Assembly: GCF_021412625.1 (NCBI RefSeq)
Contig: NZ_JAKCFI010000003.1
Span: 992,001 to 1,056,000 of the forward strand
DNA length: 64,000 nt
Reading direction: 5' to 3'
DNA from: Myxococcus stipitatus
Lineage (GTDB): Bacteria; Myxococcota; Myxococcia; Myxococcales; Myxococcaceae
Below, piece after piece: positions 45,714 to 54,301 of this stretch. Each line of letters begins with the position of its first letter. Position 1 is the stretch's first letter. Below the pieces are notes generated by a model, which did no database searches, was not told where the DNA came from, and saw nothing but the letters and a program-made list of their open reading frames with translations. The position numbers were made by a program, and so were the translations under genes.

Positions 45714-46424
45714 ATGAAGCACGTGGCGATGGCATTCTTGATGGCGCTGTGCGCGGTGGGTTGTGGCGAGACGAAGGACGAGGACGAGCAGCAAGGCCCC
45801 CACGCGGAGAGCTTCCTGTGCAGCGCGAGCAAGGCCTGTCCCTCCGGGCAGTTCTGTTTCAACGGCCTGTGTGCCATCGGCTGCCAGTCCGACGAGAACT
45901 GCGCCAAGGACCAGTACTGCGACACCAAGGACACCGGCACCGCGGTCTCCTACTGCAAGAGCCGGACGGTCTCGACCTGCACGGGTGACAGCCAGTGCTT
46001 GAGCAACCAGATGTGCGTGGAGGGCCTGTGCAGCCTGCGCCCGCCGTCCAACCCGCCCACGTGCGACGCGGACGCGACGGACGGGAATGACCGCTGCGAC
46101 AGCTACTCCGTCTGCCTCGACGGGGACTCGAAGCCCTACTGCGCCAACTTCGCGCCGTGCCCGGCGGATGGCGTGTGCCCGGTGGGCCTGGGCGGCGCGG
46201 TGTGCAACGAGGGCTACCTGCCGAACAAGGCGCGCTTCTGCATGCAGGGCCTCTGCCGCGAGAACAGCAACTGCCCTGGCTCGTGGAGCTGCGTGAAGCC
46301 CATCGCGAACGCCGTGCTCGGCTTCTGCAGCCCGGGAGCGCTCGGGTTCCCGTGCACCGAGAACGCGCACTGCGTCAGCGGCCAGTGCCTCGGAGCGCCG
46401 GGCCTGATGGGCACCTGCATGTAG
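45714..46424 (+). CDS. Cysteine-rich lipoprotein
   Basis: Predicted 236 residues, ATG at 45714 seven bases after GGAG. The upstream ATG at 45702 is in frame but has a poorer site. The leader MKHVAMAFLMALCAVGC has a clear lipobox. An acidic linker (KDEDEQQ) is followed by repeated EB/dickkopf-like disulfide units: CSASKACPSGQFCFNGLC, CQSDENCAKDQYC and CTGDSQCLSNQMCVEGLC. About 30 Cys are present. Such modules are common among myxobacterial surface lipoproteins. Function unknown. The next gene encodes a related protein. Confidence 0.85.
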   Translation: MKHVAMAFLMALCAVGCGETKDEDEQQGPHAESFLCSASKACPSGQFCFNGLCAIGCQSDENCAKDQYCDTKDTGTAVSYCKSRTVSTCTGDSQCLSNQMCVEGLCSLRPPSNPPTCDADATDGNDRCDSYSVCLDGDSKPYCANFAPCPADGVCPVGLGGAVCNEGYLPNKARFCMQGLCRENSNCPGSWSCVKPIANAVLGFCSPGALGFPCTENAHCVSGQCLGAPGLMGTCM

Positions 46425-46441
46425 CTCTGTCCACTCCTGAG

Positions 46442-46475
46442 CCCCTCTCGTCCGGAGGCATGGAGACGAGAGGGG
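46442..46475 (+). terminator. Long hairpin between the two cysteine-rich lipoprotein genes
   Basis: A perfect 11-base inverted repeat CCCCTCTCGTC / GACGAGAGGGG with a 12-base loop sits 17 bases after the first stop and 14 bases before the next start. No T-run. It may terminate or attenuate transcription into the second gene. Confidence 0.6.
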
Positions 46476-46488
46476 CGGTCCGTCTAGG

Positions 46489-47520
46489 ATGGCTCGGGCC
46501 TTGGTGATGCGCCGCCTCTGTCCGTTCCCGTTGTTGCTCGTCGTGGGCTCCCTGCTGCTGCTCGCGTCGGGATGTCCGCTCGACATCCGCGTCCGGTGCG
46601 ACGAGTCGCATGCCTGCGCGCGAGGCGAGGTCTGCGACGACGGTGACTGCGTCATGCTGGACGGCTCGCGGGTGGGCGAGGCCTGCGACGTGGCCGAGAA
46701 CTGTGGGCCCGGCTACCTGTGCAACCATTCCTGGCCGGGTGGGTATTGCACGTTGGAGTGCTCCGCGACGAGCCCCTGTCCCCGGGGCGGCGTCTGCGCG
46801 TTGGAGCTGGGGCTGTGTTTCAGGTCGTGTGACCTGGGGTGTACGCGCGCGTCGCAGGAATGCATGCGGGTGCCGGGCACCTCCAGCCCCGTCATGGCCT
46901 GTGTCCCGCGGGGGGAATGCCAGGGGACGGCCTGCTCGGATGGGGGGACGGACGGTGGGGTGGATGGAGGCTGTTCGGGGCCGGGCTGCGCGGATGGCGG
47001 GGGGGATGCGTGCTGGGCGACCGTCGAATTGGGAGGCGTCTGCACCCGGGCCTGCGAATGCGAGGCGGCCGCGGCGGCATGTGAGGACGGGCGCTGCACG
47101 ATGACGTGCGAGTCGGACTTCGGCTGTCGGGAGGGGCGGCGCTGCACGAATGGCCGGTGCGACGTGGGGCCTCGGGTGGGGGAGGCGTGCAAGGACGTCT
47201 TCGACTGCGCGGGCACCGCTCAGTGCCACCCGGAGCGCAAGCGGTGCGAGGAGCGCTGCAACTTCGAGGCGGGCGGGGGTATCTGCGACGAGGGGTATCG
47301 CTGCGCCTCGGACAATGTCTGCGTGGTGGACTGCTCCGACGCGCCGACGACGGTGGGGTTGTCCTGTGAGAACTCGCTGGACTGCGCGCGGTGCGGAGAG
47401 TGCCTGCCCTCCGAGCAGGGGCTGAGGTGCCGGCAGTTGTGCCGGCAGGACCGGGATTGTCCGGGGGGAGCGGCGGGGGCCTGTGAGCTGGTGGGGGTGG
47501 TTCGGGCCTGCCGGCTGTAG
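46489..47520 (+). CDS. Cysteine-rich lipoprotein, second of a pair
   Basis: Predicted 343 residues. The leader reaches LLLLASGC, a lipobox. A second ATG at 46507 would give a more typical leader, MRRLCPFPLLLVVG. The mature part has the same disulfide-unit style as its neighbour (CDESHACARGEVCDDGDC, CESDFGCREGRRCTNGRC, CRQDRDCPGGAAGAC). It is interrupted by a Gly-Asp linker GGTDGGVDGG around residues 147-165. Probably surface-exposed. Function unknown. The pair may have arisen by duplication. Confidence 0.85.
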   Translation: MARALVMRRLCPFPLLLVVGSLLLLASGCPLDIRVRCDESHACARGEVCDDGDCVMLDGSRVGEACDVAENCGPGYLCNHSWPGGYCTLECSATSPCPRGGVCALELGLCFRSCDLGCTRASQECMRVPGTSSPVMACVPRGECQGTACSDGGTDGGVDGGCSGPGCADGGGDACWATVELGGVCTRACECEAAAAACEDGRCTMTCESDFGCREGRRCTNGRCDVGPRVGEACKDVFDCAGTAQCHPERKRCEERCNFEAGGGICDEGYRCASDNVCVVDCSDAPTTVGLSCENSLDCARCGECLPSEQGLRCRQLCRQDRDCPGGAAGACELVGVVRACRL

Positions 47521-47567
47521 CCCGGGCGGTTGCTCGCGGGCGGCGGCTCCCGGATGATGCCCGGGTG

Positions 47568-49889
47568 ATGATGGGTGAGGTGCTCGCGGGCCGCTACCGC
47601 CTCGAACGGGAGTTGGGGCGTGGTGGCATGGCCACGGTGTTCCTGGCCACGGACCTGCGACTGTCGCGCCCGGTGGCGGTGAAACAGATGCATCCGGGGG
47701 GCGGTTCGGGTCGCGCGGAGCGCTTCCGTCGCGAGGCCGAGCTGGCCGCGTCGTTGCGCCACCCCAACGTGCTCGAGGTCCATGACTTCGGGGAGGACGG
47801 CGCGCGAGGACCATTCCTCGTCTGCGAGTGGATCCAGGGCGAGGACCTCCGTGCATTGGCGGAGCGGCTGGCTCCGGTGCCTCCCGAGGCGGCCGTGGTG
47901 CTGGCGTGGGAGCTGGCGCGCGCGCTGGCCGCGGCGCATGCGCGGGGCGTCGTCCACCGCGACGTGAAGCCGGAGAACGTCCTCGTGGCCACGGGAGGGC
48001 CGCTGAAGCTGGCGGACTTCGGGCTGGCGGCGCTGGAGGACCAGGAGCGGCTGACGAGCACCGGGGCCGTGACGGGCTCGCTGGCGTACATGGCGCCCGA
48101 GCGCATCGACACCGGGGCGTTCTCCCCGGCCTCGGACGTGTACGCGGTGGGGGTCATCCTGTTCGAGCTGTGCGCGGGCCGCGCGCCGCATGAGGGAAAG
48201 GGGGCGGCGCACCTCGCGGCGTCGGTGATGTCGAAGGACGCGCCGCCGTTGTCGGAGTTCCTGCCCGGAGCTCCGGAGCCGCTGGTGTCGTTGGTGTCGC
48301 GCTGCCTGGCTCGGGACCCGAGGGACCGGCCGGAGTCTGGCGCCGCGCTGGACGTCGCGCTGGCGGAGGTGCTGGGGCGGCTGGTGGGGCCACCGGCCGA
48401 GGTGTCGCGCGCGTTCCTGGCGGACCCCGTGGGCATGGCCGCGCGGTGGCGGCGCGCTCGGTTCGAGGCGCTGCTGGTCGAGGGGCGCGCGTTGTTGTCG
48501 CGAGGGGAGGGCGCCCGGGCGGCGCGCCTGCTCAACGCCGCGTTGGTGTTGGAGCCGGGGTCCGCCGAGGTGCTGGCCCTGCTGCGAGAGCGGCCGAGGC
48601 GTTCGCGATGGCGTGGCGTGGCCGTGGGTGCCGGGCTCGTGGCCTGTGGCGCGGTGGCGTGGGGCGTATGGCTGACGCGGTCCACGTCCGGCGCGGAGGA
48701 CAGGGTGGCGCGGGGAGCGGGCACGGAAGGCTCGCGGGAAGTGGGCACGGAAGGCTCGCAGGAAGTGGGCACGGAAGGCTCGCGGGAAGTGGGCACGGAA
48801 GGCTCGCGGGGAGTGGGCACGGAAGGCGCGCGGCGAGAAGGGGATGGCCGCGTGCGCTCCGGCGCGATGGGGACGGATGGGCGTGGTGCCTTGGTGCCGG
48901 GGACGCACGGCGCGGCTCCTGGTGGAGCGGGAGGTGGCGTGATGCCTGTTCCGCCGCATCCCGACGCGACTCGGGGAGCGACGGAGGTTGCCGGGTTGGA
49001 GCGCGAGTCTCCCTCCGTTCCTCGGGGAGCGATGGCCGAGGCGCCTACGACTGACTCCTCGGGGACGGGCTCGACGCTGGGACAGCGGGAGGGCGCTCTC
49101 GGGCGAAGCGCGAACTCGGAGGGGACTGGCCCGGCGCTGGGGTCGGCGGCCCTGGCTCCGGCGAGAGTGGACTCCGCATCGCGGGAGGAGGGTGGCGCCA
49201 CCACGCGGGGCGCGGCCGGGAACGGCTCGTTGCGAGAGTCCGTGGCCTCCCCTCCGAGCGGAGCAGGCGGGAGCGCGCCGTCGCGAGAGTCCGGCACGGC
49301 CACTCCGGCGGGCGTGGAAGTCGCCGTCCCGTCGAGAGAGCCCGGTGCCTCTGTTCCATCAGGCGCGGGACGGAGCAATCCGCAGAGAGCGCCGGCGGCT
49401 CCCACCCCTGAGAGCACTGCCCCCGCGACCGGAGTCTCCGTGGAGACCGCGACCGCGGACTCCGTGCGCCCCGCCGTGGTCAAGGTCACCGCGCGCCCCT
49501 GGGCGGAGGTGTTCGTCGATGGCGAGAGTCGCGGCTACACGCCCCGGGTCCGTGAGTTGACGCTGTCCCCCGGCGTGCATCGGCTGCGCTTCTCGAATCC
49601 CCTCTGTGACCCGGTGGAGCTCGACGTGACGCTGGCGTCCGGTGAGATGGTGTCGCGCGACGTGACGCTGACGCCCCGGAAGGCGGAGCTGGTCCTCGTC
49701 GCGCCAGCGGGCGCGCGTCTCTTCCTGGATGGACGAGAGGTCGGCATCGCGCCGTTGCCGGGCCCGGTGACCGTCGAACATGGCCGACATACCGTGACGG
49801 CGCGGGCGCCGGGTCTGCCGGTGCTTCAACGCGAGGTGGACGTGGTGGCGGGCCGTCGCATGGATGTGTCGTTGGAGGTGACGCCATGA
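47568..49889 (+). CDS. Ser/Thr protein kinase with PEGA repeats
   Basis: Predicted 773 residues. The GTG-ATG-ATG cluster at 47565-47573 leaves the exact start open. The kinase domain spans residues about 8-270 with all key motifs: GRGGMATVF, AVKQM, H130-R-D132 in VHRDVKPEN, D150-F-G and MAPERI, so it should be active. One membrane span follows (about 349-370). A long Ser/Pro/Ala/Gly-rich extracytoplasmic linker (about 375-630) starts with a 24-base in-frame tandem repeat. Two PEGA domains close the protein (VFVDGESRGYTPRV near 636, LFLDGREVGIAPL near 706). PEGA domains are thought to act in the periplasm. Ends in ATGA overlapping the next gene. Confidence 0.95.
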   Translation: MMGEVLAGRYRLERELGRGGMATVFLATDLRLSRPVAVKQMHPGGGSGRAERFRREAELAASLRHPNVLEVHDFGEDGARGPFLVCEWIQGEDLRALAERLAPVPPEAAVVLAWELARALAAAHARGVVHRDVKPENVLVATGGPLKLADFGLAALEDQERLTSTGAVTGSLAYMAPERIDTGAFSPASDVYAVGVILFELCAGRAPHEGKGAAHLAASVMSKDAPPLSEFLPGAPEPLVSLVSRCLARDPRDRPESGAALDVALAEVLGRLVGPPAEVSRAFLADPVGMAARWRRARFEALLVEGRALLSRGEGARAARLLNAALVLEPGSAEVLALLRERPRRSRWRGVAVGAGLVACGAVAWGVWLTRSTSGAEDRVARGAGTEGSREVGTEGSQEVGTEGSREVGTEGSRGVGTEGARREGDGRVRSGAMGTDGRGALVPGTHGAAPGGAGGGVMPVPPHPDATRGATEVAGLERESPSVPRGAMAEAPTTDSSGTGSTLGQREGALGRSANSEGTGPALGSAALAPARVDSASREEGGATTRGAAGNGSLRESVASPPSGAGGSAPSRESGTATPAGVEVAVPSREPGASVPSGAGRSNPQRAPAAPTPESTAPATGVSVETATADSVRPAVVKVTARPWAEVFVDGESRGYTPRVRELTLSPGVHRLRFSNPLCDPVELDVTLASGEMVSRDVTLTPRKAELVLVAPAGARLFLDGREVGIAPLPGPVTVEHGRHTVTARAPGLPVLQREVDVVAGRRMDVSLEVTP
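48719..48833 (+). repeat. 24-base in-frame tandem repeat inside the kinase gene
   Basis: Four full copies and a partial fifth of a 24-base unit beginning GGGCACGGAAGGCTCGCGGG encode an eight-residue repeat (GTEGSREV). Copies differ at one or two bases. The repeat lies just after the membrane span and should vary in copy number among strains. Confidence 0.9.
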
Positions 49890-50608
49890 TGGGCGTGGCG
49901 TGGGTGCTGATGGTGCTCGCCGCGTCTCCGCTCGACTCCGCGAGAGAGTCCTATCAATCCGGTGAGCTGACCCGCGCGCGAGCGGAGCTGGAGTCCCTCC
50001 TCTATCCGCTGCGATTGGAGGGCGACGCGCTGGAGGCGGAGGCGCACCTGCTGCTCGCGGCCACGTACCACGCGCAGGAAGAACTCCCTCGCGCGGAGGA
50101 CGAGGTGGTGCGCGGGCTGGCCGCCCGGGAGGACGCCGCGCTCGACCCGCTGCTGTATCCCCCGGACTTCCTCGCCTTCGTGGGCCGCGCCCGGACCGAA
50201 CACCGCGCGCGTATCGCGGCGCTCGCCGTCGAGCGTCGCCCCCGCTTGATGCCAGCCCCCGCGCCCCTCGTCGAGCCCCCCGGGACACGGCCCGCGCCTC
50301 CCGAGGTGTCTCGCGCGTGGTACCTGTCCCCCCTGGGCGTGGGGCACTTCAAGCATGGCCGCTCGGGGATGGGGACGGCGCTCGCGGTGACGCAGGGCGT
50401 GGGGCTCGCGATGGCGGGCATCTCCCTGGGGACCTCGCTCTCGCTGCGGGGCGCGGATGGCCGCTACAGCGCGGGCGACGCGGAGACGGCGCGGACGCTC
50501 AACGTGACGTATCTCATCGGCGCCTATGCCTTCGCGGCGGCGTATGCGTATGGTGTCTTCGACGGCCTGGTGCTGACGCCCCCGCCGCCTGCACGCCTGG
50601 CCCGCTGA
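49886..50608 (+). CDS. Hypothetical membrane protein coupled to the PEGA kinase
   Basis: Predicted 240 residues. A short hydrophobic leader is followed by a TPR-like helical region (SYQSGELTRARAELESLLYP, AEAHLLLAATYHAQEELPRA). A Pro-rich linker then leads to two C-terminal hydrophobic spans with PLGVGHFKHGRSGMGTALAV before them, a pattern seen in small P13/DUF5683-type membrane proteins. The start overlaps the kinase stop by four bases, so the two are made together and this may be a kinase partner or substrate. Family not certain. Confidence 0.8.
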   Translation: MMGVAWVLMVLAASPLDSARESYQSGELTRARAELESLLYPLRLEGDALEAEAHLLLAATYHAQEELPRAEDEVVRGLAAREDAALDPLLYPPDFLAFVGRARTEHRARIAALAVERRPRLMPAPAPLVEPPGTRPAPPEVSRAWYLSPLGVGHFKHGRSGMGTALAVTQGVGLAMAGISLGTSLSLRGADGRYSAGDAETARTLNVTYLIGAYAFAAAYAYGVFDGLVLTPPPPARLAR

Positions 50609-50674
50609 GGAGCGGGCGGACTTTCGTGTCCCGAGACCCGCGTTTAGGCACCGGGGGAAGGACTGGAGAACGTC

Positions 50675-50917
50675 ATGACCACCGACCTCATCCGCGAGCG
50701 CCGCTTCAACCCCATCGTCGCCGGCGTCCTCTCGTTCTTCTTCCCGGGCCTGGGACAGCTCTACAAGGGGCAGCTCTTCCGGGCCATCCTCTGGTTCTGC
50801 TTCGTCGGCGCGGGCTACTGGTTCTTCTTCATTCCCGGACTGGTGCTGCACTTCTTCTGCGTGCTCGGGGCGGCGTTCGGCAGCGGCGGGCAGGACCGGT
50901 TGCGCCTGGCGCGATAG
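50675..50917 (+). CDS. Small TM2-like membrane protein
   Basis: Predicted 80 residues, with a GGAG site 8 bases before the ATG. A soluble basic start (MTTDLIRERRFNPIVAG) leads into two hydrophobic segments, with FFPGLGQLYKGQLFRA between them. The P-G-x-G-x-x-Y-x-G motif is typical of TM2-domain proteins. Function unknown. It lies 66 bases after the kinase-linked gene and could share its transcript. Confidence 0.75.
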   Translation: MTTDLIRERRFNPIVAGVLSFFFPGLGQLYKGQLFRAILWFCFVGAGYWFFFIPGLVLHFFCVLGAAFGSGGQDRLRLAR

Positions 50918-51041
50918 CGAGCGCCCCCGGCTTGCGCCCGTCATGACGAAACGATGACCCGACGCGGGACGTGCGTCGGCCAACGCACTCGCGCGCCCAT
51001 GTACCCATGAAGCTGTCCCTTTCGACGAGGAGCAGCCGTTC

Positions 51042-51476
51042 ATGGGTATGTCCGCGGGTGGTGGTCGAGGCGGCGTGAAGAGCGATATCAACGTCACGCC
51101 CCTGGTCGACGTGGTGCTCGTCCTCCTCATCATCTTCATGGTGGTGACGCCCAAGCTGATGCGTGGCGAGGCGGTGGAGCTGCCCAAGGCGACCCAGGTC
51201 GAGGAGGGTGACAAGTCGGACCCCGTGGTCCTCTCCGTGACACCCGACCGCGGGTACTTCGTGGAGAAGGACCGCTACCCGGACGCGAAGAGCTTCCAGG
51301 CGCGAATCCAGGAGGAGCACCGCAAGGCCCCGACACGTCGCTTCCTCCTCAAGGGGGACCAGTCGCTCGCCTATCGCGACATCGCGGAGGTCATGAAGCT
51401 GGCGAAGCAGGCGGGCGTGGACCACGTCTCGCTCGCGGTGGTGAAGCCGCAAGGCGCGGCGGTTCCGGGGACCTGA
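51042..51476 (+). CDS. ExbD/TolR family biopolymer transport protein
   Basis: Predicted 144 residues, GAGGAG site. One N-terminal membrane span carries the proton-path Asp in INVTPLVDVVLVLLIIFMVV, preceded by a Gly-rich cytoplasmic tail. The periplasmic domain ends in a typical beta-alpha-beta fold (RRFLLKGDQSLAYRDIAEVM). ExbD/TolR works with ExbB/TolQ to harvest the proton gradient. No ExbB/TolQ gene is next to it. Myxobacteria carry several ExbD copies, so this one may pair with a complex encoded elsewhere. Confidence 0.92.
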   Translation: MGMSAGGGRGGVKSDINVTPLVDVVLVLLIIFMVVTPKLMRGEAVELPKATQVEEGDKSDPVVLSVTPDRGYFVEKDRYPDAKSFQARIQEEHRKAPTRRFLLKGDQSLAYRDIAEVMKLAKQAGVDHVSLAVVKPQGAAVPGT

Positions 51477-51567
51477 GTCTCCCGCCATGCCCCTCGATGG
51501 AGGGCAGCGGACACCCCGCGTCGCGGTGGGCGCATCCCGCCGCGACCCGTGGCATCGTGCCGTCCCT

Positions 51568-52296
51568 ATGTGGCGGGGCCTCCGGGAGCGGCTGTCCAAT
51601 CGGAACGTGGTGGTGACGCGGCTCTACGGGATGCTGCTCCTCCTGGCGGTGTGCTGCCTGGGCTTCATCGCCCTGTCGGACGAGGTGACGGAGGGCGAGA
51701 CGCAGGACTTCGACGAGCGGGTGCTGCGAGCGCTGCGAAGCCCCGACGACCCGGCGCTGCCCCGCGGACCCCGCTGGCTGCGCATCACCGCCGAGGACGT
51801 GACGGCGCTGGGCGGCGCGCCCGTGCTGGTCCTCGTGACGCTCGCCGTCTGCGGCTTCCTGCTGCTGGCCCGGCGCTACCGGACGCTGCTGCTGGTGCTC
51901 GCGGCCACCGTGGGGGGCACGGTGCTCAACGGCCTGCTCAAGCACTTCTTCTCCAGGCCCCGGCCCTCCGTGGTGCCGCACCTCGCGGAGGTGATGACCA
52001 CCAGCTTCCCCAGCGGCCACGCCATGCTGTCCGCCACCGTGTACCTGACGCTGGGGGGACTGCTGGCCCAGCTCACCGAGCACCCGCGCCTCAAGGTGTA
52101 CCTGCTCACGGTGTCACTGCTCGTGTCGTGCCTCGTGGGCCTGTCGCGCGTGTACCTGGGCGTCCACTACCCCACGGACGTGCTGGGCGGCTGGGTGGCG
52201 GGGCTCGCCTGGGCGCTCGTCACCGCGCTCGGGGCGCGCGCGCTGCGACGCCGCAGCCCCGCGCTCCAGGCGGAGGCGCGTCGCCCGGTGGACTGA
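51568..52296 (+). CDS. PAP2 superfamily membrane phosphatase
   Basis: Predicted 242 residues from the ATG at 51568. Five or six membrane spans. The three acid-phosphatase motifs are complete: KHFFSRPRP (K-x6-RP), FPSGHAM (PSGH) and SRVYLGVHYPTDVLGG (SR-x5-H-x3-D). Members remove phosphate from phosphatidic acid, undecaprenyl diphosphate or similar lipids at the outer face of the inner membrane. The substrate cannot be told from sequence. It lies 91 bases after the ExbD gene. Confidence 0.9.
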   Translation: MWRGLRERLSNRNVVVTRLYGMLLLLAVCCLGFIALSDEVTEGETQDFDERVLRALRSPDDPALPRGPRWLRITAEDVTALGGAPVLVLVTLAVCGFLLLARRYRTLLLVLAATVGGTVLNGLLKHFFSRPRPSVVPHLAEVMTTSFPSGHAMLSATVYLTLGGLLAQLTEHPRLKVYLLTVSLLVSCLVGLSRVYLGVHYPTDVLGGWVAGLAWALVTALGARALRRRSPALQAEARRPVD

Positions 52297-52498
52297 GGGC
52301 CCTGTCCGCCAGCCTCCCTGTCCAGCGTACCGACGGGCAGCGCTCGGAAGGGAAGCGAACCTCCGGGTCCCGCGTGCTCGCGAAAAGAGTCCCCACCGGC
52401 CCCGCGCTGGGCGAAGCTCGCCGCCCCGTGCGTCGTCCTCCCTGCTCAGTCCAGGCCCTCCCGGCACCTTCCTCCCCTCCGCGAGCGAGGGACCACGG

Positions 52499-54259
52499 AT
52501 GAGCCTGTGGCGCGGAGTGAAGCGGTGGCTGCTGACGCTGGGCAGCGAGTCGGTCCCCATCTTCTACGACGAGGCCTACCGGCTGCCGCTCACCGGCATC
52601 GAGTCCACGGTGGGCGTCGAGCCGCGCGGCGTGGACTTCACCACGTGGTACCTCCTGGAGAAGCACGTGGTGCGGCCCGAGGACGTCTACCGGCCGCTCC
52701 CGGTGAGCTACGCGGAGCTGTCGCGCGTCCACACCCCCGCCTATCTCGAGTCGCTCGGACGCCCGGAGACGCTGGCCCGCATCTACGCGGTGGACCCGTC
52801 CGAGGTGCCGGTGGACACGCTCCTGACCTACGTGCGCCTCGTCTGCGGCGGCACGCTGAGCGCCGCGCGGCTGGCCTTCGGGCGTCGCGGCCCCGTGGTG
52901 AACATGGCGGGCGGCTTCCACCACGCGGCCCCGGACCGGGGCGGCGGGTTCTGCGCCGTCAACGACATCGCCGTGGCGCTCGCCACGCTGCACGTGGACG
53001 GCTTCGAGGGCCACACCGTGGTGCTGGACCTGGACGCACACCCGCCGGACGGCACCGCCGCGTGCCTCGCGGGCCACGCCAACGTGTGGATTGGCTCCCT
53101 GTCCGGCAGCGACTGGGGCACGTTGCCAGAGGGCGTCGACGAGACGCTCGTGCCCCACGACGTCACCGACGCCAGCTACCTCGCGCTCCTCGAGGGCCTG
53201 TTGTCCCGCATGCCCCGGCCGGACCTGGCCTTCGTCATCGCGGGCGGCGACGTGCTGGGCGGCGACCGCTTCGGCCGCGTCGGGCTGACGCTCGAGGGCG
53301 CCCGGCGCCGCGACCTGCTGCTGGCGAAGGCGCTGCGCGGCGTGCCCAGCGTCTGGCTCCCGGGTGGGGGCTACCACGCGGACTCGTGGAAGGTGTACGC
53401 GGGCACGGTGCTCGCGCTGGCGGGCATGGGCGGCCGTCCCATCAAGGCGAAGTACGACCCGCTCAGCGCCCACTTCCGGCGCGTCTCCCGGCTGCTGTCC
53501 CAGGAGGATGGCAAGCCCCTCGAGGAGCCGCTGACGCTGGAGGACCTGGAGGGCTCGCTCGGCTTCGGCGGCGCCATCCAGCCCCGCGTGCTGGGCTACT
53601 ACACGGCGCAGTCGCTGGAGTACGCGCTGTTCCGCTACGGCCTCCTGGGCCACGTCGAGCGGATGGGCTACCACCGGCTCCGCGTGGAGGTGGGCTCCAC
53701 CGGCGTGGGGGACCGCGTCAAGGTGCTGGGCCGCGCGGGCGGCGAGGAGCACCTGCTGGTCGACGCGGTGGTGGAGCGGCGCATCATCGCCGACGCGTCC
53801 TTCCTCTTCGTCAACTGGCTGAGCCTGCGCCACCCGCGCGCGCGCTTCAGCGAGCACCGCCCGCGCCTGCCCGGCCAGGACGTGCCGGGCCTGGGCCTGT
53901 CGCGCGAGGCGACGGAGATGTTCGTGCTCATGGCCCGCCGGCTGGGGCTGGCGGGCGTGGCGTCGCGGCCCATGTGGTACCACCTGGCGGTGGTGGCCAA
54001 GGAGCGCTTCCGCTTCGTGGACCCCGCGCGCCAGGGGCGCTTCGAGGCGCTGATGCGCGACCTCGCCGCGCTGCCCCTCGTCGAGGCCACGCGCCAGGTG
54101 GCCGACGGCCGCGTCCTGCTCAACGGCGAGCCCTACCGCTGGGAGCCGGACGACCTGGTGCTGTGGCTGGACCCGCCGCCCGTGGACGTGGAGGCCATCG
54201 CCCGGGAGCGCGAGCGGTGCCACTTCACCGTGGGGGAGCCCCAGGGCCTCAGCGCGTGA
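52499..54259 (+). CDS. Histone-deacetylase-family protein with long C-terminal domain
   Basis: Predicted 586 residues. Residues about 20-330 are a deacetylase (arginase-like) fold with every catalytic site kept: His141-His142 in GGFHHA, GFCAVNDIAVA, zinc ligands Asp179 and His181 in DLDAHPPDGT, Asp251 in GGDVLGGD, and the GGGY Tyr292. The second His of the usual DxHHGDGT is Pro. Bacterial members remove acetyl or other acyl groups from amines and lysines. Residues about 350-586 form an additional alpha/beta domain (GYYTAQSLEYALFRYGLL, FLFVNWLSLRHPR, MFVLMARRLGLAGV) that I cannot name. The next gene is an acyltransferase. Confidence 0.88.
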   Translation: MSLWRGVKRWLLTLGSESVPIFYDEAYRLPLTGIESTVGVEPRGVDFTTWYLLEKHVVRPEDVYRPLPVSYAELSRVHTPAYLESLGRPETLARIYAVDPSEVPVDTLLTYVRLVCGGTLSAARLAFGRRGPVVNMAGGFHHAAPDRGGGFCAVNDIAVALATLHVDGFEGHTVVLDLDAHPPDGTAACLAGHANVWIGSLSGSDWGTLPEGVDETLVPHDVTDASYLALLEGLLSRMPRPDLAFVIAGGDVLGGDRFGRVGLTLEGARRRDLLLAKALRGVPSVWLPGGGYHADSWKVYAGTVLALAGMGGRPIKAKYDPLSAHFRRVSRLLSQEDGKPLEEPLTLEDLEGSLGFGGAIQPRVLGYYTAQSLEYALFRYGLLGHVERMGYHRLRVEVGSTGVGDRVKVLGRAGGEEHLLVDAVVERRIIADASFLFVNWLSLRHPRARFSEHRPRLPGQDVPGLGLSREATEMFVLMARRLGLAGVASRPMWYHLAVVAKERFRFVDPARQGRFEALMRDLAALPLVEATRQVADGRVLLNGEPYRWEPDDLVLWLDPPPVDVEAIARERERCHFTVGEPQGLSA

Positions 54260-54301
54260 AGGGCGCGTCGCGGACGTCCGGGGCATGGTAGGCAAGGGCC
54301 C

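Noticed and set aside
48719..48833. Tandem repeat considered as a CRISPR-like array
   Set aside because: There are no spacers, the unit is 24 bases in frame, and it encodes a continuous octapeptide repeat in the kinase linker.
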